Below, one piece after another: positions 33,434 through 42,801 of a stretch of 64,000 bases of DNA. A model generated the notes under the pieces. It was not told the DNA's origin. It saw nothing but the letters and a program-made list of their open reading frames with translations, and searched no databases. Origin of the DNA: Salinibacillus aidingensis (GTDB lineage Bacteria > Bacillota > Bacilli > Bacillales > Alkalibacillaceae); assembly GCF_039522525.1 (NCBI RefSeq), contig NZ_BAAADO010000004.1:1-64000 (forward strand), in the 5' to 3' direction. Within the stretch, counting starts at the first letter, position 1. The number at the start of each line of letters is the position of its first letter. A program made the translations under genes and the position numbers.

Positions 33434-33821
33434 ATGACTGCCGATTTTTATTGTGATGAAGTTTTAAGTGGTAAAACGCAAGTAGATACAGTAGTGGAGA
33501 CGACTAATGTATTAGCATATTATCATACTCGTCCTTCTTACCCAGTACATATTGTGGCAATTCCTAAAAAACATATATCTTCATTGATTACATTGGAAGA
33601 TAGTGATAATGAACTATTGTTAGAACTATTAGGAGTGATTAAACAGGTTGCAACTATGGTTACCGAAGAAAATGGGGCTTGTAGAGTTATTACAAATATA
33701 GGGGAATATCAGGATTCGAAACATCTCCATTGACGTTCGGTACGGAGCAGGGGAAAAGCCGGAGATAACTTCAAACGCTTACCTATTGCTAACTTTAGTA
33801 GAACAGGAAGTAATCAACTAA
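33434..33821 (+). pseudogene. HIT-family protein, frameshifted at the active site
   Basis: The reading frame from ATG 33434 (AAGGGGAAT upstream) gives an HIT-like fold (PSYPVHIVAIPKKHISSL, then a GACRVITNIGEYQDSKHLH stretch). It stops right inside the histidine triad HxHxH, where the last His should follow. Another frame continues with DVRYGAGEKPEI, the expected family C-terminus, to 33821. A two-base loss near 33730 explains this. It is either a dead gene or a sequencing error. HIT proteins hydrolyse nucleotide-phosphoramidates; without the last His this one would be inactive. Confidence 0.75.
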
Positions 33822-33870
33822 CCTTCACAGAAATTTTACTTTTAATTAATACTAAATAGGCGGTGAATTT

Positions 33871-34419
33871 ATGAAGGCATTACTCGTTATCGATGTTCAA
33901 AATGGATTAGTTAATAAGGGGAACTTTCAAGAAGAAATATCAAGGATAGAAAAAGTAATTGAGGATTTTAGAGAAAATAAAGAACCTGTACTTTTTATGA
34001 GACATCTAGATGATACAGAAAACAGCCCACTTTATAAAGGCTCTGCTGGGTCTGAACTACATAATTCAATTAAAAAATATGCTGACCATATTATTGAGAA
34101 ACAGACACCAAATTCATTTCATAACACCGATTTAGAAGATATATTAAAAGACCTTGGGGTTACACATCTATTTATCACAGGTTTTAACACAGAGTATTGT
34201 TGTTTGTTTACAGCAATTACTGCTTTTGATAGAGGTTACAAAGTGACCTTTTTAGAAGACGCAACTGCAACGGTTAATACTGCTGAGACATATGAAATGA
34301 AAGGATTAGATATTAGAGACTTTGTAGGTTCCGTTTTGTATGTGTCCAATGTTATAGAAGTATTGGAATTTGAGGAATATGTTGAGGAATACAAACTTAA
34401 CAAATCTGTTGAAGATTGA
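33871..34419 (+). CDS. Isochorismatase-family cysteine hydrolase
   Basis: This 182-residue amidohydrolase has the triad of the isochorismatase/nicotinamidase fold: Asp7 in LLVIDVQNGL, a Lys in the EKQTPNSF segment and the nucleophile Cys in GFNTEYCCLF. Family members hydrolyse nicotinamide, isochorismate, N-carbamoyl compounds and similar; the substrate here is not clear. ATG 33871 has a GGCGGTG site. Codon usage is AT-rich compared with the flanking core genes, like its two neighbours. Confidence 0.87.
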   Translation: MKALLVIDVQNGLVNKGNFQEEISRIEKVIEDFRENKEPVLFMRHLDDTENSPLYKGSAGSELHNSIKKYADHIIEKQTPNSFHNTDLEDILKDLGVTHLFITGFNTEYCCLFTAITAFDRGYKVTFLEDATATVNTAETYEMKGLDIRDFVGSVLYVSNVIEVLEFEEYVEEYKLNKSVED

Positions 34420-34475
34420 TACGTCGGAAAATATAGTTTTGTGAATTATTGTACTTAAACAAACGGGTGCAAATA

Positions 34476-34613
34476 TTGAATAAGAAGTTGTCGGTGGCAG
34501 CTCCTATTGTGTTAAAGGGCAGTTATGTTGAAGAAGGGTTATTGTCAATGATATTTGAGAAAACAGAGATTATTAGAAAAGGCGGGGAATTAACTTGGTT
34601 GAATTTAAAATAA
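34476..34613 (+). CDS. Possible 45-residue small protein
   Basis: This is an open frame from TTG 34476 ending 19 bases into the next gene. The product is basic and amphipathic (KLSVAAPIVLKGSYVEEG). No good ribosome site and no known family support it, so it may be a gene remnant. Confidence 0.25.
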   Translation: MNKKLSVAAPIVLKGSYVEEGLLSMIFEKTEIIRKGGELTWLNLK

Positions 34614-35446
34614 CAGAAAATAATCATACTTTTAATGGGTATCATTTGGGTAACCGAAACCTCCCAATTCTTGTTTGTCTTCATGGGATGACAGGTGACT
34701 TAAATAGCTTTTTGGGTCTTATTAATTTTCTTTCTAAAGACTTTCATCTCATTCTTTTAGATAGTCCCGGTCATGGGAAAACAGAACCATTCAAAAAGGA
34801 GGAAGATTATAGGTTTTCTTCGGTCGTAAAGAGGATTGATAAAGTATTAAACCGCATTGTTAATAAACCTTTTTATATAATGGGACATTCTTGGGGAGCA
34901 GACCTTGCACTAAGCTATGCAAAGAAGTTTCCAGATAAGGTAAAAGGAGTTGTTCTAATTGATGGAGGATATGTATTTCCTGAGCATGTGGATGGAATGA
35001 CAGAAGAAAAGGCTCTTTTGGGATGGGAGGAGTATATAAAATCAAGTAGGTATAACTCTTGGAATGAAGTAGTAAAAACTTATCAGGATTACACGACAAA
35101 GGAATGGGGCAAAAGTCTGGATTCCATCATACACTCCAACTTTAAACAGGTCAGCGGGAAATACGTGTTAAAGGCTGATAGTTTTAGCATTTTAGCATCA
35201 ATAAAAGCTTTTTTTAAGGAGCCTTGTTCAACTACATTTGGGAGCATTGAGTGTCCTGTATTATTGTTTTATGCAACGATTCCGGAGACAGACTCCTCCA
35301 GAAATAAGGGAATACAAAAAATACAAAAAAGTATTAAGGATGTAAAGATTGTAGGTATAAAAAATACGAAGCACAACATTCACTGGGACAACCCTAACGT
35401 AGTTGCTAAAGAATTGTTAATGTGGAGACAACAAAAGGAGACTTAG
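34595..35446 (+). CDS. Alpha/beta hydrolase
   Basis: This 283-residue alpha/beta-fold hydrolase has the oxyanion strand VCLHGMTGD, the nucleophile elbow MGHSWGADLAL, an acid in the YATIPETDSS region and the catalytic His in NTKHNIHWDNP. The start is TTG 34595 with GGCGGGGAA before it. Esterase, lactonase or haloperoxidase-like function is possible; there is no way to choose from the sequence. It is AT-rich like the cysteine hydrolase before it, and the two may have arrived together. Confidence 0.85.
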   Translation: MVEFKITENNHTFNGYHLGNRNLPILVCLHGMTGDLNSFLGLINFLSKDFHLILLDSPGHGKTEPFKKEEDYRFSSVVKRIDKVLNRIVNKPFYIMGHSWGADLALSYAKKFPDKVKGVVLIDGGYVFPEHVDGMTEEKALLGWEEYIKSSRYNSWNEVVKTYQDYTTKEWGKSLDSIIHSNFKQVSGKYVLKADSFSILASIKAFFKEPCSTTFGSIECPVLLFYATIPETDSSRNKGIQKIQKSIKDVKIVGIKNTKHNIHWDNPNVVAKELLMWRQQKET

Positions 35447-35453
35447 GATTTTA

Positions 35454-35485
35454 TTCTTCAACTATCGGGTGCTTTAATTGAAGAA
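35454..35485. repeat. Inverted repeat after the hydrolase
   Basis: TTCTTCAA and TTGAAGAA flank a CGGGTGC core. A related CGGGTGC sequence occurs at 34464-34470. From there to 35759 nothing else is seen apart from AT-rich sequence. Confidence 0.4.
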
Positions 35486-35759
35486 GAAAATCAAATATCA
35501 CGTTTTAGTTTGTTATTAAACTGTTAAATATGGTTTGGATTGTATGCTAATTTATATGCTGTTTCTATTGTTATTAGCATTTTTCTCTCCCAAAACTGAA
35601 CCCGTTAATCTGTAAATAAAGTTTTAATCGTTTGTAAGGTGATCACTTCGCAATAGAAAGGCAGCTTTAGTTAAAGAAAAATGAGCATCAAATTGCTATG
35701 CAACTCAATGCTCATTTTCCATACATTTTATATAGTTTTACTCCTGAAGTATCTGGGAT

Positions 35760-36959
35760 TTATCCACCAATGACCATTTGCGCCAGTTTACCGGTTAACA
35801 GTGCCGCGTAGGTTCCGACCACATTACCGAGGATTCCCATTAACAGTCCGACAGGGGCAAGTGCAGGCTGGAATACAGACGCTACAATGGGCGCGGAGCT
35901 TGTTCCGCCGATATTTCCCTGTGATCCGACAGCTACGAAGAATAAAGGTGCTTTTAACAGTCGTGCAGCTGTGAAAATGGTAATGATGTGAATAGACAGC
36001 CACACAATTCCCATTAGAATAAATTCGGGAGACTCTTTAATATCAGCCAAATTGGCCTGGGCTCCCATACTTGTTAGGAAAAGAAAGATTCCGAGATACC
36101 CCACTTTACTTGCTCCGTAGTATTCAAGACGACGAACCTTTGTAAAGGATAGGGCGATACCAACAGCTGTAATAATGATAAAGGTCCAGGTGGAAACATT
36201 CATAATATCGCTTTTTGGAATAAAGTCCCACTTAGCCAGTACGCGAATCAGGTATGATCCGGCAAAACCAACTGCCATAATTCCAAACAATTGCGGGAGC
36301 TGAAGGGGCTTTGCATTCTTTTCAACATCCGTTGCAATCTCTTCGTTCACCTGCTTAATGGTGGAGTTATCCGCTTTATTCCATTTATTAAACCGATCCT
36401 GGAAGTTGGCAAGAGCAATCATAACCCCCATCCAGCTGATTCCAACCAGTGTATCGGTTAAAATAATCGGGCTTAAAATATCGTCTGGCGTACTGAAGGC
36501 TTCAAGCATGGCTCCCATGTTGGCTGATCCGCCAATCCAGCTTCCCGCTAGTGCACCAACACCTCTCCAGGCATCCTCTGGTAAAATTCCCTGGAACAAG
36601 CCAATCGCGATCGGTCCGCCGATGACAACCCCCAAGGTTCCGGCTAAGAAGACCAGGACGGCTTTTCCGCCGAGTTTAAAAGTAGCAGGAACATTCGTAC
36701 TAATCATCAGCAGCAATAAACCTGCAGGAAGAATATAAGTGCCTAAGAAGTCATAAAGACCTGAGCTTTGCGGGATGATTCCGAATGTTGTGGAAAGCAT
36801 CGGTAAAAAATACATCCAAATGACGGGTGGTGCATATTTAAAAAACTTTTGGACGCTCTTTTTCTTTACCGTTGATAGCATAAACATCAAACCCACAATG
36901 GCAATGAGATAAGCAAAAACCGCCATGGGTTCCTGTATCAATGGTTCTCCGTTATTCAT
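35760..36959 (-). CDS. DUF819 family integral membrane protein (YjcL-like)
   Basis: This 399-residue membrane protein has about eleven hydrophobic segments and fits the DUF819 family, which includes B. subtilis YjcL. The GAxAGSWIGGSANMGAML region near the middle and the C-terminal GSQGNIGGTSSAPIVASVF look like paired re-entrant or substrate-site motifs of a secondary transporter. ATG 36959 has AGAGGAGTG upstream; the frame to 37046 lacks one. The substrate is unknown. Confidence 0.82.
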   Translation of the reverse strand: MNNGEPLIQEPMAVFAYLIAIVGLMFMLSTVKKKSVQKFFKYAPPVIWMYFLPMLSTTFGIIPQSSGLYDFLGTYILPAGLLLLMISTNVPATFKLGGKAVLVFLAGTLGVVIGGPIAIGLFQGILPEDAWRGVGALAGSWIGGSANMGAMLEAFSTPDDILSPIILTDTLVGISWMGVMIALANFQDRFNKWNKADNSTIKQVNEEIATDVEKNAKPLQLPQLFGIMAVGFAGSYLIRVLAKWDFIPKSDIMNVSTWTFIIITAVGIALSFTKVRRLEYYGASKVGYLGIFLFLTSMGAQANLADIKESPEFILMGIVWLSIHIITIFTAARLLKAPLFFVAVGSQGNIGGTSSAPIVASVFQPALAPVGLLMGILGNVVGTYAALLTGKLAQMVIGG

Positions 36960-37118
36960 GATGTTCACTCCTCTAGATGAAAAATATTGTTTTTTTGAAT
37001 TGTGAAATAAATCACTTTTATAATGCAGAAGGTTAAATTTTAGCATATATGTTTTTAATTATGCAAAGGAATTTATCTCCAGTGCCAATCAAAGGGAGGG
37101 AAGAAGGTAAAAATAAGA

Positions 37119-37147
37119 GAACCCCGACTTAAAAAAAGCCGGGTTTT
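37119..37147 (-). terminator. Terminator after the 126-residue gene
   Basis: Read on the minus strand, AACCCGGCTT pairs with AAGTCGGGGTT through a T-rich loop, then a T-rich stretch follows. Confidence 0.6.
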
Positions 37148-37167
37148 GTATGCACTGAAATGGAATG

Positions 37168-37548
37168 TCAGGAATGAGGAGGCAGGGAAAAGCTCATCTC
37201 AGATGGCAGAGCTATTATGTCATCTTTAGCACGAAAGGACTGATAGTGGGTAAGCGTCTCACCTCTCTGGCTGATGCGGCACGTAAGGATTTGCTCGTGC
37301 TTTTTTCCTTTCGTCTCTAAATAAATATCGAAATCATTCAGCTTTAAATAGCAATCATTGAAGGTCAGGTTTAAATATTCGTTCGGCTTCCTGACTGTTT
37401 CAGGATGATGGAGAATCATGACTGCTAAATCCCGAATGGTAATGTGCTCGGTTCCCTCGACCTTTTGCAGCGTCACCTTTATCGTTTCCGCCCATTTACC
37501 TGTTTTCTGTCTGACCTGTTTCCACAAACGATTCAGCATTTCATTCAT
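37168..37548 (-). CDS. Hypothetical protein
   Basis: I do not recognise this 126-residue soluble protein. It starts with an amphipathic helix (NEMLNRLWKQVRQKTGKW) followed by mixed sheet-like sequence and a Ser/Pro end. ATG 37548 has GGGAGG seven bases upstream; the ATG at 37554 sits on that site. It is monocistronic with a terminator, 120 bases upstream of the DUF819 gene start on the same strand. Confidence 0.6.
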   Translation of the reverse strand: MNEMLNRLWKQVRQKTGKWAETIKVTLQKVEGTEHITIRDLAVMILHHPETVRKPNEYLNLTFNDCYLKLNDFDIYLETKGKKHEQILTCRISQRGETLTHYQSFRAKDDIIALPSEMSFSLPPHS

Positions 37549-37584
37549 AAACATGCCTCCCTTTTTAGCTTAGCTTTCTCACTT

Positions 37585-37697
37585 TTTATCACGTATTAAC
37601 TGGCGATAATACCCCTACTTCAAGTTCTGAGGGTACCTCAACAAGACTAAGGGGGATGGAATGGAGAAAACCCCCACTGATGGAAGTTTCCCTTTAT
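37585..37697 (+). repeat. Element B copy 5 (internally deleted, 113 bp)
   Basis: Both ends are intact, but the part from the right arm of hairpin 1 to the left arm of hairpin 2 is lost, joined at GGGGGAT. The rest of 37698-37912 shows no gene. Confidence 0.85.
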
Positions 37698-37912
37698 GGA
37701 ACATGCAGTGTTAGGATGTGTTTCATTTTTATAATTTTGCATTGCTTCCTATTTCATTCAATGATGATTATGGTTATATTGTAGATAGGGTGTAAAATTC
37801 TCCGTAGTACGTTTGACGGGGAGTTGGGTGACAAAGCGTATCAGATGACCGATAGGTACGGAAAATAGCTCATGAATACGTTCATGCTACTGGCTGAAAG
37901 AGAGGGAGAGTC

Positions 37913-38740
37913 ATGCAAATTGGCGTTGCTTTGTCCGGCGGGGCTGTCCCGAAATTTGCCTGCGTCGGCGTTATCAAAGCACTGGAGGAAATGGATATCG
38001 AGATCAGTCATATTGCCGGAACAAGTGCAGGCGGGATTGTAGCTGCTCTGTATGCCTATGGATATACACCGGATCAAATTGCTGATCAGCTCCAAAAGCT
38101 GAGTAAGTCCCATATTGATGTGGACTGGAAAGGGATTGGCCGACGTTTTCTTTTCTTCCGCCGAAATCTGGATGGAGGGGTGAAGGGGGAGAAATTGCAA
38201 AGGCTGGTTCACCAAATGACTGGAAACGATGATTTTTCTGCCTGTCAGATTCCCTGTGCCGTATCAGTGACGGATCTCAGAACCCAGAAAACGATGGCCA
38301 TAAGCTCACAGAAGGTAAGGGACTATGAAACCATTCTGGACATGCCGATAGACGAAGCTGTACGGGCGAGCGCTTCCATTCCCGTGATGTATCAGCCGGT
38401 CCGATGGAAAGACTATATTTTCATCGATGGGGGTATGCTGAAAAACTGTCCGGTGGATATCGTTCAAGGGTTAGGCGCAGAGAAGGTGCTGGCGGTTGAT
38501 CCTGTCTCGTCTTATTCACAGAAGGAAACGTTTGATGATCTGTCAACGATCTTAAGTCAGTCGATGAATATTCTGTTAGAGGCACAGATGAAGGAGGATC
38601 ATAAAAAGGCAGAGCTGTGTTTAAAACCTGATCTGGGGGATACAGGTCTGTTTGACTTTAAGCGAATCGCGGAGTGCGTTGAAAAAGGGTACGCTTATAC
38701 CAAAGAACGGAAGAACGATATTATGGCTGTATTGTCATGA
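37913..38740 (+). CDS. Patatin-like phospholipase family protein
   Basis: This 275-residue serine hydrolase of the patatin/RssA group has the oxyanion segment LSGGAVPKFA, the nucleophile motif AGTSAGGIVAALY (GxSxG) and the catalytic Asp in FIDGGMLKNCPVD. It has no signal peptide, so it is probably a cytoplasmic lipid acyl hydrolase. ATG 37913 follows AGAGGGAGAG. It is close in pattern to the YlbK/RssA type of Bacillus. It seems to be a single gene. Confidence 0.88.
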   Translation: MQIGVALSGGAVPKFACVGVIKALEEMDIEISHIAGTSAGGIVAALYAYGYTPDQIADQLQKLSKSHIDVDWKGIGRRFLFFRRNLDGGVKGEKLQRLVHQMTGNDDFSACQIPCAVSVTDLRTQKTMAISSQKVRDYETILDMPIDEAVRASASIPVMYQPVRWKDYIFIDGGMLKNCPVDIVQGLGAEKVLAVDPVSSYSQKETFDDLSTILSQSMNILLEAQMKEDHKKAELCLKPDLGDTGLFDFKRIAECVEKGYAYTKERKNDIMAVLS

Positions 38741-38897
38741 ATCATCCTTTTTGGCCACGATGATAGAATTTTTTCTGATAAGTTTTAGCTCTTCCTCAGG
38801 GCCCTGCAGTAGGTATTTCGCAAGCAGGGATCTGATGGTTTTCATGATGAATATCGTGAAAATGTTTCAAAATTGACAAAAAATCCGGGATGTCAGG

Positions 38898-38959
38898 TTG
38901 ACTTTCATTTGGAATAAAATTATCATTGTCATTGAAAGGCTAATTGATAATCTTTTTCA
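38898..38959 (+). promoter_or_regulatory. Promoter with two Fur-like boxes
   Basis: TTGACT (38898-38903), a 17-base spacer and TATCAT (38921-38926) form a promoter. The strand opposite the -10 reads AATGACAATGATAATT, and TGATAATCTTTTTCA (38945-38959) matches the Fur box at 12 of 14 fixed positions. Iron repression of the siderophore genes is the likely outcome. Confidence 0.6.
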
Positions 38960-39062
38960 ATTAGTTTGAATATTCATACATGAATGCCATCGAATTTATT
39001 CATTCGTATTTGAAGAGAACGGAAATACAGACGGAAAATACATAACTGAGGAGGAGAATGAG

Positions 39063-40073
39063 ATGAAAAAGCTCGTTATATTACTGCTGACAGGTCTGCT
39101 TGTACTCTTGGCGGCATGCGGAAATACGGAAGATACAGAGGATCATGCAAATTCCGATCAGAATAAAGAAGAGTCTGAATCAGCAAAGGAAGAGGCAACG
39201 GTTAAGATTAAAGATGTTTACGGTGAGAAAACCGTTGAGAAAAATCCTGAGCGAGTGGTTGTGCTTGAATGGGTTTATGCAGAGGATTTACTGGCCTTAG
39301 GTAAGCAGCCTGTGGGAATGGCTGATATTGAAGGCTACCATGACTGGGTAAACATTGAACCTGAATTGTCAGATGAGGTTAAGGATGTTGGAACACGCCA
39401 GGAGCCGAATCTTGAAGCGATTTCGCGTTTGAATCCGGACTTGATCATTACCGCCAGCTATCGTCATGACGCGATTATGGAGGACTTGGAATCGATTGCA
39501 ACAACACTTGCATTCAACCCTTACCCTGAAGAGGGGCAAGGGGATCAATATCAGGAAATGCAGGATACGTTCAATAAGATTGCTAAGGTGATGGGCAAAG
39601 AGGATAAGGCCGAAGAGGTGCTGACCAGCATGGAGGATACCTTTAAAGAATCCGAACAGAAGCTCGCTGAAAATGGGTACGAGGATACACCATTTGTTTT
39701 AACACAAGCCTATAGCGGTCAAAACACTCCAACCATTCGTCTCTTTACCGAAAATGGAATGGCGACACAAATTATGGGAAAAATGGGGCTGCAAAATGCT
39801 TATGACGGAAGCGACTGGGAGCTGTACGGGTATAAACAGACAGACGTAGAGGCGCTCCAAAACTTCCAGAATGCTCATTTCTTCTACATTGTTCAGGAAG
39901 ATGATAATGTATTTGAAAATCAATTAAGCGGAAATCCCGCTTGGGAAAATCTTGACTTTGTGAAAAATGACCGCCTCTATCAGCTGCCAGGGGATACGTG
40001 GACATTTGGAGGTCCTTTATCAGCTGAAACCTTTGCTAAGCAGATTACGAATGTGATGCTGGAAAAGAAGTGA
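39063..40073 (+). CDS. Iron-siderophore ABC transporter, substrate-binding lipoprotein
   Basis: This 336-residue exported lipoprotein has a signal peptide ending in the lipobox LLAAC (Cys19), followed by an acidic Asn/Glu-rich linker. The FecB/BtuF-type fold starts with the pattern NPERVVVLEWVYAEDLLALG and RLNPDLIITASYRHD. Proteins of this type bind ferric citrate or hydroxamate/catechol siderophores; the ligand is not clear. It precedes the fused permease by five bases and is under Fur-type control. Confidence 0.9.
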   Translation: MKKLVILLLTGLLVLLAACGNTEDTEDHANSDQNKEESESAKEEATVKIKDVYGEKTVEKNPERVVVLEWVYAEDLLALGKQPVGMADIEGYHDWVNIEPELSDEVKDVGTRQEPNLEAISRLNPDLIITASYRHDAIMEDLESIATTLAFNPYPEEGQGDQYQEMQDTFNKIAKVMGKEDKAEEVLTSMEDTFKESEQKLAENGYEDTPFVLTQAYSGQNTPTIRLFTENGMATQIMGKMGLQNAYDGSDWELYGYKQTDVEALQNFQNAHFFYIVQEDDNVFENQLSGNPAWENLDFVKNDRLYQLPGDTWTFGGPLSAETFAKQITNVMLEKK

Positions 40074-40078
40074 TGTAG

Positions 40079-42112
40079 ATGAAGGGTACAAATAAGTGGA
40101 TAAAAGCGGTTCTCACCTTTGGAGGGGGAGCCGCCCTTTTGTTTTTATTGATTTTTATACATATAAACCAGGGGAATGTACATATTCCCGTTTCAACCGT
40201 GCTTGAATCGATTTTTGCCCCAAAGGATCTGATCGAACACCATACGGTCCGCTATTTACGTATGCCTCGTGTTGTGATCGGCATTTTAGCCGGGGGAGCA
40301 CTGGCTGTCTCAGGTGTCATTCTGCAGACGGTTACAAAGAACCCGCTCGCTTCAGCCAGTACGTTGGGGATTCATTCCGGAACGTACTTCGCTGTTGTGT
40401 TTGCCACGGTCTTTTTCCCGTCAGCTTTAGGGGCAAACGGCCTGTTTGTGGCGATGCTCGGTGGTCTGATTACCGCCTTTTTAGTCTATGCTCTGTCAGG
40501 TGCCGGTTCAACCGCAACGCCTGTAAAAATGGTGTTAGCGGGCATGGTCGTCAGTATCATGTTCTCCTCCTTTACGTCCGTGATTCAAATCTTTTATGAA
40601 TATGAAACCAGTGGACTGTTTTTATGGGGATCGGGCTCGCTTGTGCAAAATAACTGGTCCGGGGTTCAGTTTGCCCTGCCATTGGTCATCATCAGTTTTA
40701 TTATCCTGTTATTTATGTCCCAAAAGCTTGATATTTTGAGACTTGGTGAGGAAGTGTCCACTTCTCTTGGCCAAAATGTGAATCAGGTGAAATTATTTGC
40801 TTTACTGAATGCGGTCTTTTTAACGGCTGTAACGGTCAGTGTTGTAGGTCCGATTGGTTTTGTCGGTCTTATCGCCCCTCATCTAGTCAAGTTAATCGGA
40901 TATCGTCATCACGGGCTACTGCTTCCGGCTGCTTTTTTGTGGGGAGCCAACGTATTAATCGGTGCAGACGTGCTGGCCCGTATTATGGATGATTCCTTCT
41001 CTGAGCTTCCGGTTGGTGCGGTGACCGCATTAATTGGGGCGCCGTGGTTAATCATTCTTGTTGTCCGGAATTTCCGGACAGGCTCAGGTGAAAAAGGGGC
41101 CATTTCAGCCGGTCGTGTACAGCTGCCCTTTTCTCCTAAGTGGTTGTTTCCATCGTTAATACTGGTTCTCATGCTGGCGATTTTTATCGGCATTTCGACC
41201 GGGAATTACGGAGTGGAGATAGGGGTTACCATAGATGCGATTACCGGAAACAGCAATGAATTTATGCGTAATTTAATTTTTGACTTGCGTCTGCCAAGAA
41301 TACTCGTTGCCGCGGTCAGTGGCGCCGGCCTTGCCATTGCAGGTCTGGTTTTGCAGGGCATTCTGAGAAATCCGCTGGCTGATCCATCCGTCATCGGGAT
41401 TACGTCAGGGGCAGGGGTTGGTGCCCTGATCGTTCTCTATGTCTTAAGTTTACCGGCGTTCTTTATTCCAATCGGAGCATTTATCGGTGCGATTCTTGCC
41501 TTCCTGCTGATTATGTTCTTTTCACTGAAATCCAATTTTCAGCCATCCGTTGTGGCCTTACTTGGAATTGGGGTATCGGCATTTGGTTCCTCGATTATTC
41601 AGATTTTAGTTGTGGAAGCAGATATGGGGGTTGCGGCTGCTTTAACCTGGCTGTCAGGAAGTACGTATGCTAAGGGGTGGACAGAGCTTGTTCAATATTT
41701 GATCATTCCTGTTCTCATCACTCTTCCGCTGTTATTCTTACACATGAAAAAGCTGGATGTCCTGTCTTTAGGGGATGAGGCTGCTTCAGGCCTGGGCTTA
41801 AAAGTCAAATCCACACGCTTTTTCATGGCGATGCTGGCAACGATTTTAGCAGCGGGCAGTGTAGCAACGGTCGGAACCATTGGATTTGTCGGGTTGATTG
41901 CACCCCATCTGTCCCGCATTTTAATTGGACCCAAGAATAAGCAGTTGTTGCCTTTAACGGCGATGACAGGGGCGATTTTCCTGACGATTGCTGATATATT
42001 AAGCCGCACCTTGCTCGTGCCAAAGGAAATCCCATCCGGAGTGCTCGTGGCTCTAATTGGTGCACCGTACTTTTTATGGCTCATGAAGCGGACGAATAAA
42101 GTACGGCGGTAA
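40079..42112 (+). CDS. Fused FecCD-type siderophore permease (two permease domains)
   Basis: This 677-residue permease consists of two homologous FecCD domains (about 1-335 and 345-677), as in FhuB. Repeated motifs are LRMPRVVIGILAGGALAVSG / LRLPRILVAAVSGAGLAIAG, the NPLA pairs, and the ATPase-contact segments GPIGFVGLIAPHL / GTIGFVGLIAPHL. About 18-20 helices are expected. Most Bacillus systems use two separate permeases. No ATPase gene follows; a terminator does, so a shared ATPase elsewhere (YusV/FhuC-like) must energise it. Confidence 0.92.
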   Translation: MKGTNKWIKAVLTFGGGAALLFLLIFIHINQGNVHIPVSTVLESIFAPKDLIEHHTVRYLRMPRVVIGILAGGALAVSGVILQTVTKNPLASASTLGIHSGTYFAVVFATVFFPSALGANGLFVAMLGGLITAFLVYALSGAGSTATPVKMVLAGMVVSIMFSSFTSVIQIFYEYETSGLFLWGSGSLVQNNWSGVQFALPLVIISFIILLFMSQKLDILRLGEEVSTSLGQNVNQVKLFALLNAVFLTAVTVSVVGPIGFVGLIAPHLVKLIGYRHHGLLLPAAFLWGANVLIGADVLARIMDDSFSELPVGAVTALIGAPWLIILVVRNFRTGSGEKGAISAGRVQLPFSPKWLFPSLILVLMLAIFIGISTGNYGVEIGVTIDAITGNSNEFMRNLIFDLRLPRILVAAVSGAGLAIAGLVLQGILRNPLADPSVIGITSGAGVGALIVLYVLSLPAFFIPIGAFIGAILAFLLIMFFSLKSNFQPSVVALLGIGVSAFGSSIIQILVVEADMGVAAALTWLSGSTYAKGWTELVQYLIIPVLITLPLLFLHMKKLDVLSLGDEAASGLGLKVKSTRFFMAMLATILAAGSVATVGTIGFVGLIAPHLSRILIGPKNKQLLPLTAMTGAIFLTIADILSRTLLVPKEIPSGVLVALIGAPYFLWLMKRTNKVRR

Positions 42113-42158
42113 CCGGGGGATTGTTCTTCCCTGTCATTCCAGTCATTGATGATAAGGA

Positions 42159-42190
42159 AGCAGAAACTCTTCAGGGGTTTCTGCTTTTTT
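42159..42190 (+). terminator. Terminator after the permease
   Basis: AAGCAGAAAC and GTTTCTGCTT arms with a short loop and six Ts. Confidence 0.85.
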
Positions 42191-42261
42191 CGTGGTAAAT
42201 TCTCTATAAAAATGAACTTTTTGAGGCTTTCCATGCTCATATATACGAGAGAGGTGATAAC

Positions 42262-42801
42262 TTGAAGGTAAGGCAGATGGTCAAGAAGGCAAAGAAGGGG
42301 GACAAAGAGTCACTCTTAAAACTCATCATGGATCAAAAGGAGGATTACTATAAAATCGCCTATTCATATATGGGAAATCAGCATGACGCACTTGATGCAA
42401 TGGAAGATATGATTGTAAAACTTTATGAAAAAATTGATCAACTAAAGAAACATGACTCCTTCTATAGCTGGAGCAAAAAAATATTGGTTCATTGCTGTTA
42501 TTCCATTTACAGAAGCAGAAGCAAAGTGGTTTTGGTTGATGAATGGCAGGACCAAATGAGCACTTCAGGTCATAGCCGTGAACACAACCAGGTCGATAAA
42601 AATATGGATATTCATCAATGGTTATCGATGATTAATCCCAGGCAGGCAGAGGCGATTAAACTTCGCTATTTTCAGGATTTGGATTACCAATCGATTGCGA
42701 ACATGACAAATACATCCCTTGGCACAGTAAAATCCCGTATATTTAATGGTTTGAAAAAATTACATAAATTATCTGGAGGTGCCTTGAATGAAGAAAATTG
42801 A
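42262..42801 (+). CDS. ECF RNA polymerase sigma factor
   Basis: This 179-residue extracytoplasmic-function sigma factor has region 2 at about 15-80 (YSYMGNQHDALDAMED) and region 4 at about 118-172 (INPRQAEAIKLRYFQDL, then a helix-turn-helix with TSLGTVKSRIFNGLKKL). The start is TTG 42262, with GAGAGGTGA before it. It overlaps the anti-sigma gene by 14 bases, the usual coupling for such pairs. Target genes are unknown; cell-envelope stress is the common role of this type. Confidence 0.9.
   Translation: MKVRQMVKKAKKGDKESLLKLIMDQKEDYYKIAYSYMGNQHDALDAMEDMIVKLYEKIDQLKKHDSFYSWSKKILVHCCYSIYRSRSKVVLVDEWQDQMSTSGHSREHNQVDKNMDIHQWLSMINPRQAEAIKLRYFQDLDYQSIANMTNTSLGTVKSRIFNGLKKLHKLSGGALNEEN

Noticed and set aside
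37841..38215. 124-codon minus-strand frame over the patatin gene start
   Set aside because: It lies opposite the N-terminal half of the patatin-like gene and has no ribosome site.
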